Shown here piece by piece: positions 18,259-26,304 of a stretch of 64,000 nt of DNA; the first letter of the stretch is position 1, and each line of letters opens with the position of its first letter. Both the position numbers and the translations under genes were made by a program. The notes beneath the pieces are model-generated. The model did not search any database and was not told where the DNA came from. It saw only the letters and a program-made list of their open reading frames with translations. The stretch comes from Actinomadura opuntiae (GTDB lineage: Bacteria > Actinomycetota > Actinomycetes > Streptosporangiales > Streptosporangiaceae), in the NCBI RefSeq assembly GCF_030283205.1, contig NZ_JASNWF010000036.1, forward strand, positions 1 through 64,000. The letters run 5' to 3'.

Positions 18259-19806
18259 GTGGCAGCACCGCAGAACTACCTCGCGGTCATCAAGGTCGTC
18301 GGCATCGGCGGCGGCGGCGTCAACGCCGTCAACCGGATGATCGAGGAGGGACTCAAGGGCGTCGAGTTCATCGCGATCAACACGGACGCCCAGGCGCTGC
18401 TGATGAGTGACGCCGACGTGAAGCTGGACGTGGGCCGCGAGCTCACCCGGGGCCTCGGCGCCGGGGCGAACCCGGACGTGGGCCGCAAGGCCGCCGAGGA
18501 CCACCGGGAGGAGATCGAGGAGGTCCTCAAGGGGGCCGACATGGTCTTCGTCACGGCGGGTGAGGGCGGCGGCACCGGCACCGGCGGCGCGCCCGTGGTC
18601 GCCAACATCGCCCGCTCGCTCGGCGCCCTGACGATCGGCGTGGTGACGCGCCCGTTCAGCTTCGAGGGCAAGCGCCGCGCGATGCAGGCCGAGGCCGGCA
18701 TCGAGACGCTGCGCGACGAGGTCGACACCCTCATCGTGATCCCCAACGACCGGCTGCTGTCGATCTCCGACCGGCAGGTCAGCGTGCTGGACGCCTTCAA
18801 GGCCGCCGACCAGGTGCTGCTGTCCGGTGTCCAGGGCATCACCGACCTGATCACCACGCCGGGCCTGATCAACCTCGACTTCGCCGACGTCAAGTCCGTG
18901 ATGTCCGGCGCCGGCTCGGCGCTGATGGGCATCGGCTCGGCGCGCGGCGACGACCGCAGCGTGGCCGCCGCCGAGATGGCGATCTCCAGCCCGCTGCTGG
19001 AGGCCAGCATCGACGGCGCGCACGGCGTGCTGCTGTCCATCTCCGGCGGCTCCGACCTCGGCCTGTTCGAGATCAACGAGGCGGCGCAGCTCGTCTCCAA
19101 CGCCGCCGCCCCGGACGCCAACATCATCTTCGGCGCGGTCATCGACGACGCGCTCGGCGACGAGGTGCGGGTGACCGTGATCGCCGCGGGTTTTGACGAG
19201 GGGCGTCCCGCCAAGCCGGCCCCCGAACCGGAGGCCAGGCGGGCCGCCCCGCCGCCGCGCCCGGTGCCGCCGCCCGCTGCGCCGCCGGCGCCGGCCAACC
19301 CGATCCCGAGCCGGGTCGGGCGCGCCGACGGCGCCCCGCAGCAGTCCGTGCCGGCGCAGTCGGTCGCGCAGGCCGCCGCCGCGCAGCCGTCCCAGCCGTC
19401 GCACCAGCCGTCGCACCAGCAGGGCCACCAGCAGGCGCAGCCGCTGTCGGCGCCCGTCCCGGCGCCCGGGCCGCGGTCCGAGCCCGAGCGGCCCGCCGGG
19501 TCGGCCGGCGACGACCGCGCCGCCGGCCGGGGCGGATCGCCCCCGGGCGAGTCCCGGAGCGAACCGGCCCGCGCCGAGCAGCAGCAGCCCGCCTCCCAGC
19601 AGGGGACGCAGCCGGGCGACCGCGACCAGGGCTCGGCCGAGTCCGGCTCGCGCGCGCCCGCGCCCCGCCCGTCCGCCGAGGGCTCCCCGTCCCGGGTGCA
19701 CGCCGGCGAGAACGACCGCGGCCCCGCCCCCACCGGGCAGCGCTCCTCGCGCCGGGTGGTGTTCGAGGAGGACGACGACCTCGACGTGCCCGACTTCCTG
19801 AAGTGA
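18259..19806 (+). CDS. ftsZ: Cell division protein FtsZ
   Basis: FtsZ is the tubulin-like GTPase that forms the cytokinetic ring. The 515-aa product has the N-terminal KVVGIGGGGVNAVNRM block, the tubulin signature GGGTGTG at 103-109, and the T7 region NLDFADVKSVM. The globular core ends near residue 318. It is followed by an unusually long (about 185 residues) Pro/Gln/Ala-rich linker and the conserved C-terminal peptide DDLDVPDFLK, the docking site for SepF and other partners. The GTG start follows GGAAAGG at nine bases. The linker is long compared with mycobacterial FtsZ. Confidence 0.97.
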   Translation: MAAPQNYLAVIKVVGIGGGGVNAVNRMIEEGLKGVEFIAINTDAQALLMSDADVKLDVGRELTRGLGAGANPDVGRKAAEDHREEIEEVLKGADMVFVTAGEGGGTGTGGAPVVANIARSLGALTIGVVTRPFSFEGKRRAMQAEAGIETLRDEVDTLIVIPNDRLLSISDRQVSVLDAFKAADQVLLSGVQGITDLITTPGLINLDFADVKSVMSGAGSALMGIGSARGDDRSVAAAEMAISSPLLEASIDGAHGVLLSISGGSDLGLFEINEAAQLVSNAAAPDANIIFGAVIDDALGDEVRVTVIAAGFDEGRPAKPAPEPEARRAAPPPRPVPPPAAPPAPANPIPSRVGRADGAPQQSVPAQSVAQAAAAQPSQPSHQPSHQQGHQQAQPLSAPVPAPGPRSEPERPAGSAGDDRAAGRGGSPPGESRSEPARAEQQQPASQQGTQPGDRDQGSAESGSRAPAPRPSAEGSPSRVHAGENDRGPAPTGQRSSRRVVFEEDDDLDVPDFLK

Positions 19807-20534
19807 TCACGACCGTCGCCCTGGGCGACGGCGTCGGCGCCGCCTTCACCGGGCGGACCGGCGGCGTGAGCACGGCCCCCTACGACTCCCTGAACCTCGG
19901 CGGCGCGGTCGGCGACGACCCGGCCGCCGTCACCGCCAACCGGCGGCGCGCCGCCGCCGCCCTCGGCGTCGACCCCGGCCGCACCGTCTGGATGCGGCAG
20001 GTGCACGGCGCCGACGTCGCGTTCGTCACCGCCCCCGGCGACCACGGCCCGATCGACGCCGTCCTCACCACCGTCCCCGGCCTGGTGCTCGCGGTCCTGG
20101 TCGCCGACTGCGCCCCCGTCCTGCTGGCCGACCCGGCCGCCGGCGTCGCCGGCGCCGCCCACTCCGGCCGCCCCGGCACCGCCGCCGGCGTCGTCCCCGC
20201 GCTGGTGAAGGTGATGTGCGAGCGCGGCGCCGACCCCGCCCGCATCCGCGCCGCGATCGGCCCCGCCGCGTGCGGCGGCTGCTACGAGGTGCCCGCCGAG
20301 ATGCGCGACGAGGTCGCCGCCGTGGTGCCCGCCGCCCGCGCGACGACCGCCAAGGGCACTCCCGGGCTCGACCTCCGCGCCGGCATCGTCGCGCAGCTCG
20401 CCGCGAGCGGTGTCGACGACGTCACCGTCGACCCCCGCTGCACCCTCGAGACGCCCGACCTGTTCTCCTACCGCCGCGACGGCCGCACCGGCCGCTTCGC
20501 CGGATTCGTCTGGCTGCAGCGAGGCGGCGCGTGA
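19803..20534 (+). CDS. pgeF: Multi-copper polyphenol oxidoreductase / purine nucleoside phosphorylase family protein (YfiH/PgeF)
   Basis: The 243-aa product belongs to the YfiH/LACC1 family, whose members act as purine nucleoside phosphorylases/adenosine deaminases and, in E. coli, as a peptidoglycan editing factor. The zinc/catalytic residues are visible as His68 (RQVHGADV), Cys103 (ADCAPVLL) and His120 (AAHSGRPGTAAG). The last motif departs from the usual HAGWRG, with no tryptophan. The GTG start overlaps the ftsZ stop (GTGA) and the gene follows ftsZ as in many actinobacteria. Confidence 0.9.
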   Translation: MITTVALGDGVGAAFTGRTGGVSTAPYDSLNLGGAVGDDPAAVTANRRRAAAALGVDPGRTVWMRQVHGADVAFVTAPGDHGPIDAVLTTVPGLVLAVLVADCAPVLLADPAAGVAGAAHSGRPGTAAGVVPALVKVMCERGADPARIRAAIGPAACGGCYEVPAEMRDEVAAVVPAARATTAKGTPGLDLRAGIVAQLAASGVDDVTVDPRCTLETPDLFSYRRDGRTGRFAGFVWLQRGGA

Positions 20535-21262
20535 CCCCCGGCGAGCCGAGCGGCGCCGCGGACCCGGACGAGCGGCGCGCGGAACTGGCCGAGTCGCTGG
20601 CGCGGGTCCGCGGCCGGATCGCCGCCGCCTGCGCGGCCGCCGGGCGCGACCCCGCCGAGCTCACCCTGATCGCGGTGACCAAGACCTTCCCCGCCTCCGA
20701 CGTCCGGCTGCTGGCCGGGCTCGGCCTCACCGAGGTCGGCGAGAACCGCGACCAGGAGGCCCGCCCGAAGGCGGCCGACTGCGCCGACCTGCCGCTCACC
20801 TGGCACTTCGTCGGCCGGCTGCAGACCAACAAGGCCCGCGCCGTCGCCGGGTACGCCGGCGTCGTCCACTCCGTCGACCGGTCCCGGCTGGTCGCCGCGC
20901 TGTCGGACGCCGCTGCCCGGGCCGGCCGGACGCTGCGCTGCCTCGTCCAGGTCTCGCTGGACGAGGCCGAGCACCGCGGCGGCGCCGCACCCGACGAGGT
21001 CCCGGGCCTGGCCGACGAGATCGCGGCGGCCGAGGCGCTGGAGCTGGGCGGGGTCATGGCCGTCGCGCCGCTCGGCGCCGACCCGCTGCCCGCCTTCGAG
21101 CGTCTCGCGGCGGTCGCGGGGGAGATGCGCCGGAACCATCCGCACGCCCGGGTCGTCTCAGCGGGCATGAGCGGTGATCTGGAGCAGGCGATCGCGTGCG
21201 GCGCGACACACCTGCGGATCGGTACGGCGTTGCTCGGCGGCCGACGGGCAATCGTCAGGTAA
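20531..21262 (+). CDS. YggS/PLPBP family pyridoxal phosphate homeostasis protein
   Basis: YggS-type proteins bind PLP on a single-domain alanine-racemase-like barrel and buffer vitamin B6 without known enzymatic activity. The 243-aa product has the PLP lysine in the LIAVTK motif (Lys51), GENRDQEA, WHFVGRLQTNKAR, HSVDRSRL and the C-terminal SAGMSGDLEQAI and THLRIGTALLG motifs. The GTG start overlaps the pgeF stop (GTGA). The position between ftsZ/pgeF and sepF is conserved in actinobacteria and firmicutes. Confidence 0.94.
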   Translation: MTPGEPSGAADPDERRAELAESLARVRGRIAAACAAAGRDPAELTLIAVTKTFPASDVRLLAGLGLTEVGENRDQEARPKAADCADLPLTWHFVGRLQTNKARAVAGYAGVVHSVDRSRLVAALSDAAARAGRTLRCLVQVSLDEAEHRGGAAPDEVPGLADEIAAAEALELGGVMAVAPLGADPLPAFERLAAVAGEMRRNHPHARVVSAGMSGDLEQAIACGATHLRIGTALLGGRRAIVR

Positions 21263-21365
21263 TGTCCCGGGAGTGGTACCTGCCGGACGCGGGCCCACGT
21301 AGACGGATCGGTCCAGCGGCGCCGGACGGCGCCGGGTGCCGCGGCCACAGGACACGGAGGGGCGT

Positions 21366-21902
21366 ATGGCCAGCGCGATGCGCAAGATGGCGGTCTACCT
21401 CGGCCTGGTGGAGGACGACCGCTACGACGACAAGTACGGCGACGAGTACGACTACGAGCCGTACGACGACGAGACCGACCCCGGCCAGGGGCGCCGTCGC
21501 GAGGACGAATCCGGCGGTCAGCTTACCCGAGCCGAGGAGGCCGCGGACCGGGATCGCGATCATCACGCCGCGTCATCGGCCGAGCGACGCTCCGTGGCGC
21601 TCTACGAGTCCGGTACCACCGACCTCGCGCGCATCACTACGCTGCACCCCAGGACCTACAACGAGGCGAGGACCATCGGGGAGCACTTCCGTGAGGGCAC
21701 ACCGGTGATCATGAATCTGACCGAGATGGTCGACAGCGACGCCAAGCGTCTGGTCGACTTCGCGGCGGGTCTCGTGTTCGGCCTGCACGGGAGCATCGAG
21801 CGTGTTACCAACAAGGTGTTCCTCCTGTCACCGGCCAACGTGGAGGTGACGGCGGAGGACAAGGCCCGGATGGCAGAACGAGGGTTCTTCAACCAAAGCT
21901 GA
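21366..21902 (+). CDS. sepF: Cell division protein SepF
   Basis: SepF anchors FtsZ to the membrane in actinobacteria, replacing FtsA. The 178-aa product has an N-terminal amphipathic segment (MASAMRKMAVYLGL), an acidic disordered linker rich in Asp/Tyr (about 15-75), and the C-terminal SepF (DUF552) dimerisation core beginning near TTLHPRTYNEARTIGEHF and ending with GFFNQS. I chose the ATG at 21366 because GGAGGGG lies just upstream; an earlier in-frame ATG at 21336 has none. Confidence 0.95.
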   Translation: MASAMRKMAVYLGLVEDDRYDDKYGDEYDYEPYDDETDPGQGRRREDESGGQLTRAEEAADRDRDHHAASSAERRSVALYESGTTDLARITTLHPRTYNEARTIGEHFREGTPVIMNLTEMVDSDAKRLVDFAAGLVFGLHGSIERVTNKVFLLSPANVEVTAEDKARMAERGFFNQS

Positions 21903-21917
21903 CAGCCACATGCGAGA

Positions 21918-22208
21918 GTGTCCGTGAACATCGTTGGACAGGTGCTGACGTACCTCCTGTACATCTTCCTGCTGTTCCTGATCGGCAGGCTGATCCTGGA
22001 GGTGCTGCAGTCGTTCGCCAGGCAGTGGCGTCCCAGAGGGGTGGTGCTCGTGATCGCCGAGGCGACCTACACCATCACCGATCCGCCGCTGAAGCTGCTG
22101 AGGCGTTTCATCCCTCCCATACGGCTGGGTAACGTGGCGCTGGACCTCAGTTTCACCTTCCTCATCCTTGTGGTCTGGGTCTTGATCATCTTCGTGCAGA
22201 GGCTCTGA
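21918..22208 (+). CDS. YggT family membrane protein
   Basis: This 96-aa protein has two transmembrane helices, about 10-30 and 73-93, flanking an amphipathic central region containing TDPPLKLLRRFIPP, the hallmark of the YggT (YlmG) family. YlmG proteins are linked by gene order to cell division and, in plastids, to nucleoid organisation; their biochemical role is unknown. The start may be the GTG at 21918 or the next GTG at 21924, which has GAGAG at better spacing. Confidence 0.92.
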   Translation: MSVNIVGQVLTYLLYIFLLFLIGRLILEVLQSFARQWRPRGVVLVIAEATYTITDPPLKLLRRFIPPIRLGNVALDLSFTFLILVVWVLIIFVQRL

Positions 22209-22257
22209 TCGGATACCGTCCTTTGGGACAGACTCCAAGCGCGCCAAGGAGACGAAC

Positions 22258-23208
22258 ATGCCGCTGACACCCGCCGATGTGCGGAACAAGCAGTTCAGTA
22301 CCACCAGGCTGAGGCCGGGGTACGACGAGGAGGAGGTGGACGCCTTCCTCGACGAGGTCGAGGCCGAGCTCGACCGCCTCATCCAGGAGAACGAGGAGCT
22401 GCGGGCCAAGCTCGCCGAGTGCCTGCGCGGCAAGGTCCCCGCCATGGCCGCCCCCATCGTCGAGCCCAAGCCGGACGTCCAGAAGATCCCCGAGCCCCCC
22501 CGCCCGGAGCCGCAGCCGCAGCCCGAGCCGGAGCCCGCCCCCCTCGGCGGCCTCGGCATGGCGCCCGCGCCCACCGGCGAGGACAACATGGACACCGCCG
22601 CGCGCGTGCTCGCGCTGGCGCAGCAGACCGCCGACCAGGCGATCGCCGACGCCCGCCGGGAGGCCGACGAGACGCTCGGCCGCGCCCGCCGCGAGGCCGA
22701 GGAGATCCTCGGCAAGGCCCGCCGGCAGGCCGACCAGATCGTCAGCGAGGCCCGCTCCCGCGCCGAGGCCCTCGACCGCGACGCCCAGGAGCGGCACCGC
22801 CAGGTCATGGGCTCGCTCGTGCAGCAGCGCGAGGAGCTCGAGCGCGAGGTCGACAACCTGCGCGCCTTCGAGCGCGAGTACCGCAGCCGCCTGAAGGTCT
22901 ACCTCGAGGGCCAGCTGCGCGACCTGGAGGCCGGCAGCACCGAGACCGGCGCGTTCGCCGCCGTCCCGGGCGCGGCGCCGTCGGTGGCGCAGCCCACCGG
23001 CCCGCAGCCGACCGGACCGCAGGGCGGCCCGCAGACCGGACCGCAGAACGCGCTGCCGCACGGCGAGAACCGCAACGGCGGAGCCGGCGCGGGCCCCGCG
23101 GGACCGGCCTTCCCGTCGCCCGCCGAGCACACCCAGCAGGTGCAGCACTCGGCGACCGGCGCGTTCCACTCCGGCGGTGGTGACAACCCGCCGCACGAGA
23201 GGCGCTGA
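22258..23208 (+). CDS. divIVA: DivIVA/Wag31-like polar growth and septum-site protein
   Basis: The 316-aa product starts with the DivIVA membrane-binding domain (MPLTPADVRNKQFSTTRLRPGYDEEEVDAFL) and continues as a coiled coil to about residue 55. A Pro-rich linker near 80-105 precedes a long Ala/Arg/Glu coiled coil at about 115-225, and the C-terminus is a disordered Gly/Pro/Gln tail. In actinobacteria this protein marks cell poles and recruits the elongation machinery, and it is usually essential. The start follows AAGGAGA. The two-coil layout with a Pro-rich linker matches mycobacterial Wag31 and Streptomyces DivIVA. Confidence 0.95.
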   Translation: MPLTPADVRNKQFSTTRLRPGYDEEEVDAFLDEVEAELDRLIQENEELRAKLAECLRGKVPAMAAPIVEPKPDVQKIPEPPRPEPQPQPEPEPAPLGGLGMAPAPTGEDNMDTAARVLALAQQTADQAIADARREADETLGRARREAEEILGKARRQADQIVSEARSRAEALDRDAQERHRQVMGSLVQQREELEREVDNLRAFEREYRSRLKVYLEGQLRDLEAGSTETGAFAAVPGAAPSVAQPTGPQPTGPQGGPQTGPQNALPHGENRNGGAGAGPAGPAFPSPAEHTQQVQHSATGAFHSGGGDNPPHERR

Positions 23209-23347
23209 CGCGGGCACCGCAGGCGATAGTGTCGTTCCGATCGCCGCGCCGAGGATGGCATCGAAGCCGTCCCGGCGGCGTCGGTGCGTCCACACCGGGC
23301 CGTGAGGGGCCCGGAGCCGAGCGGTCCGAACGAGGGGGAGAGACCCT

Positions 23348-24754
23348 GTGATCATCCTGAGTGGCGTTCTCGTGGTGGCGGCGATCGCCCTGCTGGTTGC
23401 GGGGATCGTCGCCGGCAACGGAGACAGCGCCCAGGTCTTCGGCCTGGACGCGCTGGTGGTGATCTACATCTCGATCGCCGTCAGCATCGTCTCCGCGCTG
23501 TGCCTGGCCATCGGGGTGTTCCTGCGCCGCAAGGAGCTCTTCGGCAACGGGACCCCCGCCGCGCCGGCCAGGAAGAGCAGGAAGTCCAAGCGCCCCCGGC
23601 CGGCCCCGCCGGCACCGGCGGCCACGAGCGCGACGGGCGCCCCCGCGGCGCCCCGCACCGCGCCGGACGCCGCGGCCGACCCCGACGACGAGGTCGAGAT
23701 CCCCGTCCAGCCGGTCGACGTGCCCGAGGACGCGCTGGTGTTCGTCGTGCGCGGCCGCAAGCGCTACCACCTCGACACCTGCCGGCAGCTCGCCGGGCGC
23801 GACACCGAGGAGCTCACGTACGCCGAGGCGAAGGAGGAGGGGTTCAGCCCCTGTACCGCCTGCCTGCCCGACACCGCACTGGCGGCGCGCGCCGCGGCGT
23901 CGGGCCCCGGGTCACCCGGCCCGGGCAGGACGGCCAAGGACGGCCCCGACCTCACCAAGCCCGGCGCGGACCGCTCTACCGCCGCCCCGGAGACCGGCCG
24001 GGCCGGCCTCGCCGGCCTCGCCAAGCCCTCGCCCGCCGGCCCGCACTCCCCGTTCGACCGGACCGCGGAGATCCCGCGCGGCCCGGAGCCGGCCGAGCCG
24101 GAGTACGCCCGCCCGCCGTCCGGTGACCGCGAGGACCCGGCGGCCGGCCGCGTGCCGTCCGCCTGGCCGTCCTCGCCCGCCGACCCCGAGCCCGAGGACG
24201 CTCCGTCCCCCTTCCGGAGCCCCGCCGGGCCGACGCTGACGGACATCCCCGTCGCGGGCGCGGCGCCCGAGCCCGAGCGCGCCGAGGAGCCCGCGGCCGA
24301 GCCGCGGCACGCCGCGCCCGAACCCGAACCCGAGCCCGCGCGGGAACGGTCCGCGGAGGCAGGTCCCGCGCCGTCCCCCGACATCACCGCCGATCTCGGC
24401 CCCGACCCGCTGAACCTGCGCGACGCGGCGGCCCCGCGTCCCCGCGACGCCGAGGACGAGACCGTCCCCGAACCGTCCCCGCCCGCCGAGTCCGCCCTGG
24501 ACGAGACGCCCGACGAGGCGCCCGCCGACGAGACCGAGGCCGACGAACCGGAAGAGCCCGCGGACCCCGGTGACGACGGCCCGCAGGTCCGCATCCTCAG
24601 CGGCACCAAGCGCTACCACCGCACCGACTGCGCCCTGATCGAGGACATCGGCGACGAGGCGGACGACCTGGAGTCGCTGTCGCGAACCGAGGCCAAGGCC
24701 CGCGGTTGCACCCCCTGCCTGGTCTGCCAACCCGACCGCGAACACGCTCGGTAG
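23348..24754 (+). CDS. Membrane protein with duplicated YHxxxC / PCxxC module (function unknown)
   Basis: The 468-aa product has two N-terminal transmembrane helices (about 3-23 and 35-60), then a basic patch and a long disordered region rich in Pro, Ala and acidic residues. Two copies of a small Cys/His module follow: KRYHLDTC (Tyr140, His141, Cys145) with SPCTAC (Cys169, Cys172), and KRYHRTDC (Tyr423, His424, Cys428) with TPCLVC (Cys457, Cys460). The spacing suggests a compact metal site, similar to YHxxxC...GxxPCxxC modules appended to other bacterial proteins. It ends the dcw cluster after divIVA. The GTG start follows GGGGGAGA. No enzymatic domain is visible. Confidence 0.8.
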   Translation: MIILSGVLVVAAIALLVAGIVAGNGDSAQVFGLDALVVIYISIAVSIVSALCLAIGVFLRRKELFGNGTPAAPARKSRKSKRPRPAPPAPAATSATGAPAAPRTAPDAAADPDDEVEIPVQPVDVPEDALVFVVRGRKRYHLDTCRQLAGRDTEELTYAEAKEEGFSPCTACLPDTALAARAAASGPGSPGPGRTAKDGPDLTKPGADRSTAAPETGRAGLAGLAKPSPAGPHSPFDRTAEIPRGPEPAEPEYARPPSGDREDPAAGRVPSAWPSSPADPEPEDAPSPFRSPAGPTLTDIPVAGAAPEPERAEEPAAEPRHAAPEPEPEPARERSAEAGPAPSPDITADLGPDPLNLRDAAAPRPRDAEDETVPEPSPPAESALDETPDEAPADETEADEPEEPADPGDDGPQVRILSGTKRYHRTDCALIEDIGDEADDLESLSRTEAKARGCTPCLVCQPDREHAR

Positions 24755-25225
24755 TTGATTGCAGTGCCCTTGGCGGTCAGGCGCCAGGGCGCCTTCCCTT
24801 CAACGGGCACTGCGGCGATCGCTGCATCGCTCCGACTCGGCCCTGGGGGCCTCGCTGCGCGATCGGATTCTCGCAAGCTCGAATCCGGCTTCGCACGCGA
24901 TCGCAACGCTGAGGTCGCCGGGGGCCGGGATTAGAACGCGCGGCCCTTGCGGTCTGCGTGGGGTTGCGGCCGCGGAGCGCGGGATCGGCAGGTCGGTCAA
25001 GATCGAGCCGAGCGACGACGTCCAGGGCGGGGTAAACGCGCTGTGGGACGACGGCGCCCGCGCGATGCAGATCATTTAGCAGGGGTGATCGCGACCGGCG
25101 CCGTCCGGCGCGTGGGCAACGCCTTAGTCCCGCCGGGCGTCGTGTACTCGCCGTCGTCGCTGGCGGCCCGGCTCGGGTCCTTGCTGTGGGCAGGGCTGAG
25201 GCGCGCGGGTTACGGGGTGCTGGGG
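24755..25225. other. Non-coding region with hairpins after the dcw cluster
   Basis: These 471 bases separate the last dcw gene from the convergent DUF1707 gene. A hairpin with 9-bp arms GCAGTGCCC (24761-24769) and GGGCACTGC (24805-24813), containing an internal GGCGCC pair, may act as a terminator although it lacks a T-run. A second imperfect palindrome around 24856-24905 pairs GCGATCGGATTC with GAATCCG and GCGATCGC. Two overlapping open frames (24759-25079 and 24947-25255) do not look like proteins; the second ends in a hydrophobic stretch and could be a remnant. I see no RNA gene. Confidence 0.45.
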
Positions 25226-26005
25226 TCAGTGGTGGCGGCGGCGTTCGGCGCGTAGTTCGCGGAGGCGTTCGCGGCGCTCGTCCCGGCGGCGGTGCATGTC
25301 CGTGTGCCGCTCCAGGATCTGCTCGTGGCGCTCCTCGATCCGATCGAGGTGCCGCCGGTGGCGCTCCATGTGCCGGTCGCGGCGGCCGCGGCCCTCGCCG
25401 ATCTCGCGGCGGCTCACGTTGATCCCGCCGAAGACCACCATGCCGGTCAGCCGGATCAGCGGCGCGTCCGGGTCGATGACGTCGTCGGGCAGCTCGGCGC
25501 CGCCGAACACCATGGCGGCGGAGTTGGTCACCCGCACCCCGGGCGGCACCGTGATCTCGATGCCCCCGAACAGGCAGCTGACGTTGACGGTGACCTCGCC
25601 CTGGCTGAGGACGGCCTGCCGGAAGTCCAGCTCGACGCCGCCGAACACGCAGGAGACGTTGGTGGTCGGCTCGACCAGCCAGCGACCCTTCCGGGTCGCC
25701 CCGCTGAAGACCGCCACGAGGGTGGACGACTGCGGGGTCGGCGGCGGCAGCGGTGCCTCGTCCTTGTGCAGCCGCACCTTGGGCCGCGGCGCCTGCTCGG
25801 ACGGCAGGTCGGCGAGGAGCGGCTCGAGGTCGGCGTAGGTCTTGGCCCGGTAGGCCGCGTCGATGCGCTCGGCGTGTTCCTCCGGCGTGATGCGCCCCTC
25901 CGCGAGCGCCTCGCGCAGACGGTCGGCGACCTGGTCGCGGTCGGCGTCCGATGCGCGCATGCGCGCCGGGGAGTCGGGCTCGGAGGGCTGCTCGGGAAGG
26001 TTCAC
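25226..26005 (-). CDS. DUF1707 and LiaF-like C-terminal domain protein with charged coiled-coil tail
   Basis: The 259-aa product has a DUF1707 domain at about residues 16-68 (MRASDADRDQVADRLREALAEG ... LEPLLADLP). A LiaF-type cell-wall-stress sensing beta domain follows (about 95-205), recognisable by repeated FGG strands such as SCVFGGVELDFR and SCLFGGIEITVPPGV. The last 50 or so residues are an Arg/His/Glu-rich helix (RRDRHMERHRRHLDRIEERH and onward) that is unusual for the family. The GTG start is supported by a GATGAT hexamer exactly six bases upstream, suggesting a leaderless mRNA. It may sense envelope stress; this is inferred from the domain only. Confidence 0.82.
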   Translation of the reverse strand: MNLPEQPSEPDSPARMRASDADRDQVADRLREALAEGRITPEEHAERIDAAYRAKTYADLEPLLADLPSEQAPRPKVRLHKDEAPLPPPTPQSSTLVAVFSGATRKGRWLVEPTTNVSCVFGGVELDFRQAVLSQGEVTVNVSCLFGGIEITVPPGVRVTNSAAMVFGGAELPDDVIDPDAPLIRLTGMVVFGGINVSRREIGEGRGRRDRHMERHRRHLDRIEERHEQILERHTDMHRRRDERRERLRELRAERRRHH

Positions 26006-26120
26006 GCGACCATCATCGCAAACGCCGCATCCAGAACGCGATGTGTCGCGAAAAACCCGACCCGACCGCTCCGGCCCGGCTGCACACGTCGACGGAAAGC
26101 CGGACCTCAGCCACCGCCAC

Positions 26121-26227
26121 GGGCAGGCACGCGGCGCGAGTGCAGCGAGCGGAGCGGGCCTGCCCGCCGGTCGACAGGCTGTTTCGCCGCGGAGCGCCAG
26201 CGGAGCGGGGAAACAGCCTGTCGACCG
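26121..26227. repeat. Two adjacent inverted repeats downstream of ileS
   Basis: First hairpin: GGGCAGGC (26121-26128) pairs with GCCTGCCC (26158-26165). Second: an 18-bp perfect arm at 26168-26185 (CGGTCGACAGGCTGTTTC) pairs with 26210-26227. The two loops share AGCG(A/G)AGCGG-type sequence, so the hairpins look like related copies. They lie between the 3' end of ileS and the promoter side of the DUF1707 gene and could terminate ileS transcription, but there is no T-run. Confidence 0.6.
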
Positions 26228-26228
26228 T

Positions 26229-26303
26229 TGACGGGGGTTCCAGGGGGTCCCCCCCTGGGCCAACACTGTGACGGGGGTTCCAGGGGGTCGCCCCCCTGGG
26301 CAG
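26229..26303. repeat. Dispersed hairpin element, two tandem copies
   Basis: Copy A (26229-26265) and copy B (26269-26303) each read TGACGGGGGTTCC, then a stem of CCAGGGGG and CCCCCCTGG around a two- or three-base loop, then GC. Copy A also ends in CCAACA. A third copy, inverted and identical at the ends, is at 46783-46820. The copies abut the ileS stop codon at 26305. The size and stem-loop form resemble REP-like palindromic elements. Confidence 0.75.
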
Positions 26304-26304
26304 A

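Noticed and set aside
24870..24900. tRNA-like T-loop sequence (CTCGAATCC)
   Set aside because: No cloverleaf, acceptor stem or anticodon arm could be drawn around it.
24759..25255. Overlapping open frames in the post-dcw gap
   Set aside because: No ribosome sites, composition of shadow frames and no recognisable domain.
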